Of a stretch of 64,000 nt of DNA, positions 28,896 through 37,304 are shown piece after piece; position 1 is the first letter of the stretch; each line of letters begins with the position of its first letter. This stretch comes from Bacteroidetes bacterium GWF2_38_335 (GTDB taxonomy: Bacteria > Bacteroidota > Bacteroidia > Bacteroidales > GWF2-38-335), in assembly GCA_001769535.1 (NCBI GenBank), contig MEOH01000004.1:1-64000 (forward strand). The letters are read 5' to 3'. The notes under the pieces are model-generated. The model had not been told where the DNA came from and did no database searches. It saw only the letters and a list, made by a program, of their open reading frames with translations. Both the position numbers and the translations under genes were made by a program.

Positions 28896-29678
28896 TTATT
28901 CATAAGCGTTTATTTTATTCTCTTTCAGCACAAAAAGCCGGTTATTTTGGATTCGGGCATAATCAGATTCAATGGTCAGTTCAGAAACATCGCTAAATTC
29001 AAGCAATTGATAATTATAAGCCTTAAGCCGGTTATCAGCAAAGTAAACCAACTCGTTGTCAAAAACCTGGAAAGAGTGCAGGTTTTTAATGGGAATGGTT
29101 TTGAAATAAGTGCCGAACTGGTCGAAAAGCAATACCCCATTTTCGGGTATACTGACGTATAGCATTCCGTTTTGCTCAGTCATAAAAACGGGTATTTCAT
29201 CGCTTCCGGTAAGTGCGCTGAGGTTTTCGGACTGGTACACCTGTTCAAGGTTTTTATTAAAGTAAAGTATTTGCTGTGAATTTGAAGAGTAGATCCAGAA
29301 CCCGCCCGATGACGAAGCACATGCTGTTTCGGCCTGGCCTGCGCCCAGGTCATCGATCAGAATTGGTTCTGAAATTTCGGCCAGTTCTTTGTTTAAAAAA
29401 ACCAATTGGTTAAAATCGTGATAAAAAAGCATGATTCTTAAGGGATCCGAAACATCTGAGGCATCAATATTGCCCAGCCGGTTGTTCGAATATTCATATA
29501 ATTTTTCGCCTTCATGAGAATATTTTATGATGTTTTTTCCCGACACAATGTAGACATTGCCCATGTGATCGGTAAGAAAGGTTTTTTCACTGCAGTTTAT
29601 TTCGGCTGTTTTTTTCAATTCGGCTTGTGAACTTGCAGAGAAATATATGGCAATCAATATGAAAGTGAAAATTTTCAT
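28896..29678 (-). CDS. Exported beta-propeller-like protein of unknown function
   Basis: I do not recognise a named family. The product is 260 residues from the ATG at 29678, with a signal peptide (about 1-18, ending SASSQA). The body is repetitive beta structure with blade-like units such as VYIVSGKNIIKYSHEGEKLYEYSN, GGFWIYSSNSQQILYFNKNLEQVYQS and MLYVSIPENGVLLFDQFG, consistent with a six-bladed propeller. Such proteins are common conserved hypotheticals in Bacteroidota. It is upstream of the dNK gene and separated by a 179-base gap. Confidence 0.6.
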   Translation of the reverse strand: MKIFTFILIAIYFSASSQAELKKTAEINCSEKTFLTDHMGNVYIVSGKNIIKYSHEGEKLYEYSNNRLGNIDASDVSDPLRIMLFYHDFNQLVFLNKELAEISEPILIDDLGAGQAETACASSSGGFWIYSSNSQQILYFNKNLEQVYQSENLSALTGSDEIPVFMTEQNGMLYVSIPENGVLLFDQFGTYFKTIPIKNLHSFQVFDNELVYFADNRLKAYNYQLLEFSDVSELTIESDYARIQNNRLFVLKENKINAYE

Positions 29679-29742
29679 GGAATAAAGGTACAAAAAATTT
29701 CTCCTTACTTTGTTAATGCAATCCTAATTCCTGATTTTTTAA

Positions 29743-29880
29743 ACACAGGGTTCCACGATGTTTCACCCTGTGGTGTTACAAATCGGTCTTTCAGACCTTA
29801 AATAAAGATGCGGCAAGGGCAAAGCCCTGGTATTGTAAGCGCGTAGGGTGAAATGAAATGCAACCCTATGCGTAAAAAGC
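29743..29880 (+). repeat. Dispersed palindromic repeat, 135 bp, copy 1
   Basis: The element carries CACAGGGTTCCACGATGTTTC, ACCCTGTGGTG, TCGGTCTTTCAGACC, GCAAGGGCAAAGCCCTG and GTAGGGTGAAATGAAATGC. The same order of motifs recurs at 41424-41554 (inverted) and 57071-57208, with a truncated copy at 57340-57394. Each CCCTG/CAGGG pair can fold into a hairpin. Confidence 0.85.
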
Positions 29881-29933
29881 CATTATTATACACAGATTGG
29901 CAATGTATTTCGCTCTTATGAAAACTAAAGTTC

Positions 29934-29962
29934 AAAAAAAAACCCTGCAGGCCGTGCAGGGT
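29934..29962 (-). terminator. Intrinsic terminator of the exb operon
   Basis: ACCCTGCA and TGCAGGGT form a perfect 8-bp stem with a CGGCC loop. On the minus strand it is followed by a run of seven T. It lies 20 bases after the second exbD stop codon. Confidence 0.9.
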
Positions 29963-29982
29963 TTTATATAGAAATAAAAAAA

Positions 29983-30462
29983 CTATTCGACAACTTCATT
30001 CTTTCGGGTGGAGTAGATGATTTTGAGCATCTGCACCTCCCTGAGTGCCATTTTAATCTGAGTAATGATACCCATTTGGGTGTTTTCATCAACTTTAAGG
30101 GCGGCCATCATTTTATTACGTTTGATTTCAATCTGACCCATCCTTTCGTTTTCGATGAAGTTTTTAATGTCCTTTACATCAGCCACAGCATCGTTGATCT
30201 GAATTCTGGAAGATGTACCCATTGTTCCCTGATCGGCAATTTTGGGTTTGGAGACATAAATTGTAGAGACAAGTGATTTGTCAGTCATTTTTTTAACCTC
30301 ACTTGCTTTTGGCAGAACAGGTTTCTGGAGAACCATATCAGTCTCCCTCATAACAGTTACAGTCATGAAGAAGAATAGAAGCATAAACACGATATCAGGC
30401 AGCGAAGCTGTTGATATTGCAGGAGTATCCTTCTTTCCGTCTTTTCTAATAAACTTTGCCAT
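29983..30462 (-). CDS. exbD: ExbD/TolR biopolymer transport protein
   Basis: This is the peptidoglycan-side subunit of a proton-driven energy transducer. The 159-residue protein has a single N-terminal transmembrane helix (about 23-43). The conserved Asp near its start (SLPDIVFMLLFFFM) is the proton-path residue. The periplasmic domain follows (about 60-159) and ends in TQIKMALREVQMLKIIYST. It is the last gene of a four-gene cluster, 1 base after the first exbD, and is followed by a good terminator. Two ExbD copies are typical of Bacteroidota clusters, where they may serve different partners. TonB is not encoded nearby. Confidence 0.93.
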   Translation of the reverse strand: MAKFIRKDGKKDTPAISTASLPDIVFMLLFFFMTVTVMRETDMVLQKPVLPKASEVKKMTDKSLVSTIYVSKPKIADQGTMGTSSRIQINDAVADVKDIKNFIENERMGQIEIKRNKMMAALKVDENTQMGIITQIKMALREVQMLKIIYSTRKNEVVE

Positions 30463-30463
30463 A

Positions 30464-31342
30464 TTATTTAATCTCTTTAGGTTCTGCTTCAGAAATTTTA
30501 ATGGGAATGATGGTTTCTATTGCATCAATCTTGTCTTCTTCTGTTTCAGTGTCAAGTTCTGCAAAGGGTTTCCCAAATACTTTTTTACAGTATTCTTCGC
30601 GTATTTCCCTGTATGCCCGGGTCAGTTCATTTTGAACAGCTATATAGGCAGCATAGGAAGTGCCCTTGTCGTTTTGCAATGAGATAACAAGCATCGGAGC
30701 TTCGCGGTATGAGCGTTGACCACTTCCGTAAGTCTCCAGGGTTTTGATTGCATTCAGCTTCTTCTCCCATTTTTCCTTTTCTTTGGATGCTTTCTCAAGT
30801 GCGTCGGCTAGTTCTGTTGTTGTTGCCGGAGTGTTGGCTTGAATTGCAGCAGTAGCTTCAGTAATTTTTTCATTGCACAGACTGGTGTTGACAGTTCTGA
30901 ACTCAGGTAAATTACTTTTATCCATAGGGTTCAGTATAAATTCCTTAACCTGATCGCGAAGATCTTCATTTGGAGTGATTCTCATCAGGTCATTATTTGA
31001 AACAATGGAATTTGTTCCTGCATATACATAAACCATTTCTCCCAGTTCGTTTTTTGCAGCGTCAACGAGTTTTCTTGAACTGCCTTCACCAACCTGATAA
31101 ACAGGCATGATTTTTCCCTCAACGAGCATTTTATTGTCTTTGTTGATAAGAACAATAAAAATATCACGTTGCCTTCTGTCCATCTGCTGATCCGGTAGAG
31201 TTTTATCTGGAGGAGGAGGCAATACCCTCATCAGACCGGCATCCTTGTCCATTGTTGTGGTAACAAGGAAAAAGATCAGAAGAAGGAAGGCAATATCGGC
31301 CATCGACCCTGCATTGATTTCTTGTAATGCTCTTTTAGCCAT
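30464..31342 (-). CDS. exbD: ExbD-family protein, long form
   Basis: This is a second ExbD, at 292 residues about twice the usual length. The N-terminal helix (about 13-31) has the conserved Asp in GSMADIAFLLLIFFLV. A periplasmic region follows with a long Lys/Glu-rich central insertion (about 150-200, with EKASKEKEKWEKKLNAIK) not present in short ExbD. The C terminus ends in Glu-rich ETEEDKIDAIETII. It is downstream of the membrane protein at 31378-31854 and upstream of the short exbD. The insertion is characteristic of the Bacteroidota long form. Its role may be contact with a second partner, but this is inference. Confidence 0.9.
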   Translation of the reverse strand: MAKRALQEINAGSMADIAFLLLIFFLVTTTMDKDAGLMRVLPPPPDKTLPDQQMDRRQRDIFIVLINKDNKMLVEGKIMPVYQVGEGSSRKLVDAAKNELGEMVYVYAGTNSIVSNNDLMRITPNEDLRDQVKEFILNPMDKSNLPEFRTVNTSLCNEKITEATAAIQANTPATTTELADALEKASKEKEKWEKKLNAIKTLETYGSGQRSYREAPMLVISLQNDKGTSYAAYIAVQNELTRAYREIREEYCKKVFGKPFAELDTETEEDKIDAIETIIPIKISEAEPKEIK

Positions 31343-31377
31343 ATTAATAATTTTAAATCCGGTTAAACGGATGTTTG

Positions 31378-31854
31378 TTATTTAAACATTTTTGCAATTT
31401 CCACATAGATGATTGACAGGAAAGCTAATCCCATCATTAAATACATCATATTTAATCCGGTTCCTACAGTTTTAATAAGCCCTGGAGTGATTTTTTCAGG
31501 TTCAATTCCGGTAATCCCGAATACTTCAGATCCTGAAAATAAATAGGCAATAAGAAGGACAACAACTAATCCGGCTAATCCTATTAAAGTACCCTTTGCT
31601 TTTTTAAAATTGAAAAAAACCAGAGGAAAAATCACTGCTGAAATTGCTGCGAGGACAATAAGTACGTATGTCCAGGTAAGAGCAGTACCGATATGTATAG
31701 GTATGTTTGTGTCTTCTCCCAAACCGATAATATCAATATCGTAATCCTTTGGAAGAACCGAAGGTCCGAAATACAGCAGAAAGGCAAATACAACAGAAAT
31801 TGCCATTAAGCCGTAAAGAACGAACCTTAAAATATTTGATAATTTATCAGTCAT
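31378..31854 (-). CDS. Four-helix membrane protein of the exb cluster
   Basis: This is a 158-residue inner-membrane protein without a named domain. Hydrophobicity suggests four transmembrane helices near 9-27, 59-82, 88-108 and 133-155. It begins 5 bases after exbB on the same strand and precedes the long exbD. A protein of this kind is commonly found in this place in Bacteroidota exb clusters, which implies a structural or assembly role with ExbB/ExbD. No catalytic residues are recognisable. Confidence 0.7.
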   Translation of the reverse strand: MTDKLSNILRFVLYGLMAISVVFAFLLYFGPSVLPKDYDIDIIGLGEDTNIPIHIGTALTWTYVLIVLAAISAVIFPLVFFNFKKAKGTLIGLAGLVVVLLIAYLFSGSEVFGITGIEPEKITPGLIKTVGTGLNMMYLMMGLAFLSIIYVEIAKMFK

Positions 31855-31859
31855 GATAG

Positions 31860-32699
31860 TTATTTTTTAAGATTGTATTTTACGATCAGGTCAATAAATG
31901 AAATGGAAGCATCTTCCATATTGTTCACAATGCTGTCAACTTTTGAAATGATATAATTGTAGAAGACCTGAAGGATCATTGCAACAATAAGACCAAATAC
32001 AGTAGTGATCAGAGCCACTTTGATACCACCGGCAACCAAAGAAGGCTGGATGTCGCCTGCTGCCTGAATAGCGTCGAATGCCTGAATCATACCAATAACT
32101 GTTCCAAGGAATCCTAACATAGGAGCAAGAGCGATAAACAATGAAATCCAGGATACACCTTTTTCGAGCTGACCCATCTGAACGCCTCCGTAAGCGATAA
32201 TTGATTTTTCAACGATCTCAATATTGTTCTCGGCTTGTGCATTATAACGGTCAAGTCCCTGATAGAAGATACTTGCTACCGGACCTCTTGTGTTTCTGCA
32301 GACTTCTTTTGCAGCTTCAATACCACCTGTGTTAAGAGCTTCTTCAATTTTGGCAAGAAGTTTTTCAGTGTTTGTAGATGAAAGATTCAGATAAAGAATC
32401 CTTTCGATACAAATAGCCAAACCAAAAATCAGAGCAAGCAATACAATGGCCATAAACTCAGGACCACCTTCGATGAATTTTGCTTTCAACATCTGGTGCA
32501 TGGGTTGACCTTCTTCTTCAGCAGGTTTTGCTTCTTCAGCAGGAGCTTCAGTTTCAGCAGGAGTTTCAGTTTCTGCGGTAACAGCTGAATCAACAACTGT
32601 TGAGTCTGGAGTTGCTGCAGTTTCTTCCTGAGCTACAACCTGATTCGATGCAAAAAACAGCATCCCGAAAATAGCCAATAAAGCGAATAATTTTTTCAT
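31860..32699 (-). CDS. exbB: ExbB/TolQ/MotA proton channel protein
   Basis: This is the proton-channel subunit of the ExbBD energy transducer. The 279-residue protein has a cleavable signal peptide (1-24) and a Pro/Ala/Glu-rich acidic segment (about 25-66). Three transmembrane helices follow (about 80-100, 190-210 and 230-255). The MotA_ExbB domain spans about 130-270 with the motif LAPMLGFLGTVIGMIQAFDAI. The gene order exbB - TM protein - exbD - exbD, with 5, 35 and 1 base gaps, is a tight operon. A clear Bacteroidota promoter lies about 180 bases upstream. Confidence 0.93.
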   Translation of the reverse strand: MKKLFALLAIFGMLFFASNQVVAQEETAATPDSTVVDSAVTAETETPAETEAPAEEAKPAEEEGQPMHQMLKAKFIEGGPEFMAIVLLALIFGLAICIERILYLNLSSTNTEKLLAKIEEALNTGGIEAAKEVCRNTRGPVASIFYQGLDRYNAQAENNIEIVEKSIIAYGGVQMGQLEKGVSWISLFIALAPMLGFLGTVIGMIQAFDAIQAAGDIQPSLVAGGIKVALITTVFGLIVAMILQVFYNYIISKVDSIVNNMEDASISFIDLIVKYNLKK

Positions 32700-32884
32700 G
32701 ATGAATTGTTTAATGTTTAAGATTTATTTCTATTTAATTTTAGTTTGAAAATTTCCGTTTTCAGTTTCATTAAAACAAAAACCGTACAATTTTTAAAGCA
32801 AAATTGCGGCGTTCGTCAAAAATGTTAAAAAATTCTTAATTTCATTACTTCACAGAACGTCATTTATCAATTGAATGAAACGCA

Positions 32885-32914
32885 CAAAGATAATAAAATT
32901 GATTCTTGCACAAA
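32885..32914 (-). promoter_or_regulatory. Promoter of the exb operon
   Basis: On the minus strand TTTG (32914-32911) is followed by 18 bases and TATCTTTG (32892-32885), matching the Bacteroidota -33/-7 pattern. The predicted start near 32877 gives a 5' leader of about 178 bases before exbB. No riboswitch fold is evident in that leader. Confidence 0.75.
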
Positions 32915-33274
32915 GATTTTTATTTTTTTTTTTAAGCATATTGAAAAAAAGAGATAATCGGTATAAAAATGCAAGCATTCGGTTTAATTGGGTTTTTCTT
33001 CGGTGTAGATATTATAACTGTACTTTACGGACATTTGACTTTAAAGACTATCGACTTACTGAACTTCCTCATTCATTTCCGCCGGAAGGGGATTTTTCAT
33101 TCTAAGATTTTCCTGACCGGCGGTTTGCCTGATCTGAACTTTAAACCCCGGCTTGAAAGCCGGGGCTGAAATAAGCCGGCCCTTCAGGCCTGTATCATGG
33201 AAGATTATGCTATATGTGCTATAGGTACTTTTGACTTTAAGGACTTTTAACTTTAGGGACTTCCAACTTCCAAC
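32915..33274. repeat. Gene-free gap with a GC-rich palindrome
   Basis: No gene is seen between the exb promoter and the basic repeat protein. CCCCGGCTTGAAAGCCGGGG (33146-33165) and GCCGGCCCTTCAGGCC (33175-33190) are palindromes of the type found in other gaps. The first may terminate the minus-strand gene ending at 33275. GACTTTAA repeats occur at 33037 and 33230. Confidence 0.6.
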
Positions 33275-34873
33275 TCAATTAAATTTTCCCCACAATTTAG
33301 TGCCAAACAACCCGAATTGCGGTTTTCGTTTTTCACTTTTGTTTTTCTTGCTGAAATTGTGCTTGGTCCGCTTTTTGGTCAGACTCCTGTTTAATTTGCT
33401 GAAATCACGTCCCATCCTTCGGGTTCGGTGCGATGATGCATTGTATCTTTTAATAGATGAACGGTGCAGTTTTTTGGAATTTTTTGATTTTGCATAGGAT
33501 TGTTTTCCCTGTCCCCTCAAAGTTCTTTTTCTACGGTTTTTTGAATCAGTTTCTTTATATCTGTTGGTGCTGCCGCGTGTAGAATAAACTTTTCCCTTGT
33601 GTTTTTTAACCGATACTTTATTGTTTTTCTTTTTCCCTTTGTTGTTCAATACTTTTCCCAAGGGAGAGAAAATGGATTTGTTTGTGTATTTGCTGTGGGA
33701 TGACATTCCCGAAGTTCTGCGCTTTGTTTTCCCATACCGGCTTGTTGAACTGGAGTAGGAATATCTTTTTTTGCCTTTGAGCCGGACTGTTGACTGCCCG
33801 CCTTTTTTTCTGCTGCCTAAATTTGGCGAACGCATGAGTTTTAATCTGCCTTTGCCCCGCTTTGAATAACGGGCTTTGTTCGATCCGGCATAGTGGCCGG
33901 TTGAATTTCGCTTTCCATATCGGCTCACCGACCTTGAAACGGAATAGGTCTTTTTACCCGATTTCCGGACCCTTGACTGGTTGCCTTTATTTTTCGATTT
34001 GCCCGAAAAAACTGAAGATAAGTTTATGCTTTTTTTACCTCTGTTGCCGTACCTTGCTTTGTTTGAACCTGCATTACGGCCGCCCGCATTTCTCTTCCCG
34101 TACAGACTTACTGATCGTGAAACCGAGTAGGTTTTTTTTCCGGATCTTCGAACCCTTGACTGGCTGCCTTTGTTTTTTGATTTGCCTGAAATTACTGAGG
34201 ACAAACTAATTCTTTTCTTTCCGCGGTTGCTGTATCTGGATTTGTTAAGGCCTGCATTCTGACGATTTTTATTCCCGCCTGAAAAGACACCTTTTTTACC
34301 ACGGTTTTTATACCTGGCCTTATTTGTGCCGGCATTGCGATTTGCGCCGTTTCCTTTTTTATCCTGATATAACTTAATAGAGGCAGGGCGCTTATATTTG
34401 CCTTTTTTTACTCCGCCGTATAAACTTCCGCCTTTTGAGACAGAGTAATTTTTACCTTTTTTTGATACACTTTTTGAGTAGCTGCCCTTGTTGCTGTTTA
34501 TTTGCCTCTTTTTTCCGAAGGGCAGGAATTCAAATGCTGAAACCTTATTCTTTTTTTCAATTTTTCTTTTATAGTACCGGCTTTTTTTGTAGGACGACTG
34601 GTGTGTTTCGCTTGTTTGTTTCTTTTTGCTGTATAGTCCTTTTGCTTTTGCCCTGGAGTATTTTTTGCCTCCTTTTTTGAATTTTTTATTATGAGATTTA
34701 TTCTTATTGTTGTCGTGCTCTTTTTTGATGAGACGGATTTCCTTTTTTTTCTTCTCGCCGTATTTCTGGTATGCGGGTTTGAATACCTGGGCGCTGACTG
34801 AAGTTTGGGCACCCAGGACGATAATAACAAGAAATGCTATTTTAATTATTGTCCTGATAAAAAACCTTTTAAT
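33275..34873 (-). CDS. Large, very basic repetitive secreted protein (ATT start)
   Basis: I do not recognise a family. The frame from 34873 encodes about 532 residues. It has a signal peptide-like N terminus KRFFIRTIIKIAFLVIIVLG and then a VSAQ cleavage site. The body is rich in Lys, Arg, Gly, Ser, Tyr and Asn. Tandem units of about 60 residues (LSSVISGKSKNKGSQSRVR, TYSVSRSVSLYGKRN, NAGSNKARYGNRGKK) occur twice nearly exactly and degenerate around them. No ATG, GTG or TTG occurs between the signal peptide and codon 224, so ATT at 34873 is the likely start (or the start codon is mutated). A TTG at 34204 would omit the signal peptide. The basic, secreted nature recalls the protein at 56575-57009. 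Surface or nucleic-acid/polyanion binding is inference. Confidence 0.65.
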   Translation of the reverse strand: MKRFFIRTIIKIAFLVIIVLGAQTSVSAQVFKPAYQKYGEKKKKEIRLIKKEHDNNKNKSHNKKFKKGGKKYSRAKAKGLYSKKKQTSETHQSSYKKSRYYKRKIEKKNKVSAFEFLPFGKKRQINSNKGSYSKSVSKKGKNYSVSKGGSLYGGVKKGKYKRPASIKLYQDKKGNGANRNAGTNKARYKNRGKKGVFSGGNKNRQNAGLNKSRYSNRGKKRISLSSVISGKSKNKGSQSRVRRSGKKTYSVSRSVSLYGKRNAGGRNAGSNKARYGNRGKKSINLSSVFSGKSKNKGNQSRVRKSGKKTYSVSRSVSRYGKRNSTGHYAGSNKARYSKRGKGRLKLMRSPNLGSRKKGGQSTVRLKGKKRYSYSSSTSRYGKTKRRTSGMSSHSKYTNKSIFSPLGKVLNNKGKKKNNKVSVKKHKGKVYSTRGSTNRYKETDSKNRRKRTLRGQGKQSYAKSKNSKKLHRSSIKRYNASSHRTRRMGRDFSKLNRSLTKKRTKHNFSKKNKSEKRKPQFGLFGTKLWGKFN

Positions 34874-35230
34874 TCATCAAAAGTACGAATTATCAGATTT
34901 ATCAGATTAAAAGTTCAAAAAATATTGCTTTGTAAGAGGGTGTTTAGATTTTCTTGATTGTAAAAACTATAATCTGAAATTAACACTGATTTGATTGATT
35001 TGACTGATTTACGCAGATGAAATCAGTGTCATCAGTGTCATCAGAAAAAATCAGTGTAAAATTTCCAGTACAATTTTTTACGAAAGAAGTCCAACCATTT
35101 ATATGGTGGATAATATTGCATTATTGTAGATTTATTTGATTAATAATCAGCGTGATAATTATCAATATAAAAATCAGATAAAATTTGCGTTATAAATAGT
35201 TCCGTATTTTTTTAAACAATCCCAAAAAGT
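34874..35230. other. Gene-free gap with ATCAGTGT repeats
   Basis: AT-rich gap between the M43 protease and the basic repeat protein. The octamer ATCAGTGT recurs at 35021-35060 in direct orientation, and further related sequence lies just upstream. No gene, RNA fold or clear promoter is seen. Confidence 0.6.
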
Positions 35231-37291
35231 TTAGTCTATAGCAACCTTTGTAGAGATTTCTCTGTTTATCCTGATAAAATAGATGCCCTTGTCAAAAATG
35301 GAGACATCAATTTCAGCCTTGTTTGTTGTTCCTGAATATGTTTCTGAAATAATTACCTGTCCTGTAATATCAACAAGTTCAATAGTATTCAGATCATTAT
35401 ATTGTATGGTTAGAATATTTTGGGCGGGATTTGGATAAACAAATATTGTTGAGGGGTTTAGAACTTCCTCAACCGGACTTAAATTATTAAAATGAATGTC
35501 ATCAATATACAAAATGTTTCCGTTGTGGCTTTCACAAACGAATTTTAATCTTATTGCCTGTGCTCCGAGGTAATTATCCATGTCGACTTCGAATTCATTC
35601 CACTCACTGTTTTCAGGGATAAAAGTGCTATAAACATAGTCGCCGCCGTTCGAAACCAGAGAGGATGCTGTTTTTACCATTTCAATATGCCATGAAATGC
35701 CGCAATCGTCTGATGAATAAACGATGAACTTATCATAGGAATCGGGACCGGATTTTGCATAGGCAAGTCTGAAAAAAAGTCTGACATTGTCGGTGAGTTC
35801 GCTGATGTTTATTGCAGGTGTAATCAGAATATTCTGAGTTCCTTCCCAGTTGTTGCGGTTGTCGAGCATCATGGAATAATTCCCTGAATAAGCAGCCATA
35901 TCGGTTCTTATCCAGTTTTCATATCCCTGCGAAATGACGGTCCATTTTTTGTTTTCATCTGAAGGGTGTTCGGGGAACAATGAGTTTTCAAATGATTCGA
36001 GATAGGGGGCAAAATAGCCGGAAGAATCGCTCAGGATGTGTATCCTGTCATTGTAAACCACATTATCGTTTCCGGCAGAGTTTGAAACGGTAAGGGTTAC
36101 ATTGAACCATCCGGCAGTGAAGTAGGTGATTTCAGGATTCTGCTCAGTTGAAACAGCAGGTTCGCCTCCTTCAAACTCCCATGCCCATGTCCAGGTACTG
36201 TCCAAATCAGAGTTGTAGCTTCGATCGGTAAATTGTATGGTAATCCCTTCACATCCTTCGGTTGAATCGCATGATAAATCGGCAACGGGGACACAAATTG
36301 CCGGAGCAGGTTCATCAATTACTCCGGTGGCAATGAGGTTTGATTCCTGCCAAAGGTTTACCCTGCCGCTGATTGTCGAATTCATGGTGGCTCTCATCCT
36401 GTCCTTTTGTCCGTATGTAAACATCTTTGTGCAATAGGAATATTCCATGTGGTTTTGCACGTTGTCGAGCGATCCGCAGGTTACTGCATTAAGGTTACAG
36501 GTTGTATGGCCGATGGTATTTGGAGTGTCTTCAACCTCGTCATCAATTTCGCAATTTCCGGATAATTCGGGATCATTGCTGTTGCCCCAGGGGTGCATTA
36601 AATTGAGATAATGTCCGGCTTCATGAGTAAGTACGCGTGCGTGCGACATGGAACTTGTTCCAATGGCACCGACATAATTATGTCTTAAAAGTATCCCGTC
36701 GCGGGTCATTCCCCATTCATTGTCAACGGTTGCCGGATAATAGGAATAACCAGCTGCGCCTGATCCAACGCTTTTTACCACCCAGATATTCAGATATTTA
36801 TCTCTGGGCCATGCCGGAGCAATATCCTTAACATCTTCGTTAGCCGAGTAGGTAAGGAAGGATTGTACTCTTACAACGCCATCGGTACAGTTGCCATCAG
36901 GATCAAGGCGGGCCAGTCTGAATTCAATTCGGCTATCGGCAGCAATGGACTTGAATTCGGAGATAATATCTGATGAATCTTCACACATTTTTCTGAAATC
37001 AAGATTCATCCAAAGGATCGCGTTTTCAATTTGTTCCTTTGAAATATTTTCAGATCCATTATCATGAACCACATGAAAAACCGTTGGAATGATATAGACT
37101 TCATCCCCTTTATCTGTTCTTTTTGAATAATTATTTGTGAATTTCTCCAGCTCTGCTTTTTTTTCTGAGATTCCGGGAATTTTATCTTCAGCCTCCTTGT
37201 TTTTCATATAGGTATCACAAAGCCGCGATACCTGAGCCGAAGCAAGGTTTCCTGCAAAAAGCAGAATAATAGCAAGTCTGAAAAAAATCAT
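35231..37291 (-). CDS. Secreted M43-family metalloprotease with PKD and T9SS domains
   Basis: This is a 686-residue zinc protease of the pappalysin/cytophagalysin family. The signal peptide (1-19) precedes the catalytic domain. It has the zinc motif HEAGHYLNLMH (His223, Glu224, His227, His233) followed by the Cys-rich and Met-turn region (VTCGSLDNVQNHMEYSYCTKMFT). A PKD domain (about 334-420, with WTWAWEFEGGEPAVSTEQNPEI) and a beta-sandwich (about 440-600) come next. The C terminus (about 610-686) has the T9SS type A sorting signal with FVYPNPAQNILTI and GIYFIRIN. Export across the outer membrane is therefore expected. It follows the C10 protease by 13 bases, so the two are co-transcribed. 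Confidence 0.93.
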   Translation of the reverse strand: MIFFRLAIILLFAGNLASAQVSRLCDTYMKNKEAEDKIPGISEKKAELEKFTNNYSKRTDKGDEVYIIPTVFHVVHDNGSENISKEQIENAILWMNLDFRKMCEDSSDIISEFKSIAADSRIEFRLARLDPDGNCTDGVVRVQSFLTYSANEDVKDIAPAWPRDKYLNIWVVKSVGSGAAGYSYYPATVDNEWGMTRDGILLRHNYVGAIGTSSMSHARVLTHEAGHYLNLMHPWGNSNDPELSGNCEIDDEVEDTPNTIGHTTCNLNAVTCGSLDNVQNHMEYSYCTKMFTYGQKDRMRATMNSTISGRVNLWQESNLIATGVIDEPAPAICVPVADLSCDSTEGCEGITIQFTDRSYNSDLDSTWTWAWEFEGGEPAVSTEQNPEITYFTAGWFNVTLTVSNSAGNDNVVYNDRIHILSDSSGYFAPYLESFENSLFPEHPSDENKKWTVISQGYENWIRTDMAAYSGNYSMMLDNRNNWEGTQNILITPAINISELTDNVRLFFRLAYAKSGPDSYDKFIVYSSDDCGISWHIEMVKTASSLVSNGGDYVYSTFIPENSEWNEFEVDMDNYLGAQAIRLKFVCESHNGNILYIDDIHFNNLSPVEEVLNPSTIFVYPNPAQNILTIQYNDLNTIELVDITGQVIISETYSGTTNKAEIDVSIFDKGIYFIRINREISTKVAID

Positions 37292-37304
37292 ACTATATAT
37301 TATC

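Noticed and set aside
32969-33169. Open frame of 66 codons on the plus strand before the exb promoter
   Set aside because: The end is encoded by a palindromic repeat, the rest is AT-driven and has no domain or ribosome site.
34498-34830. Open frame of 110 codons within the basic repeat protein
   Set aside because: It is a shifted reading of the same Lys-rich region. The frame with the signal peptide is the continuous one.
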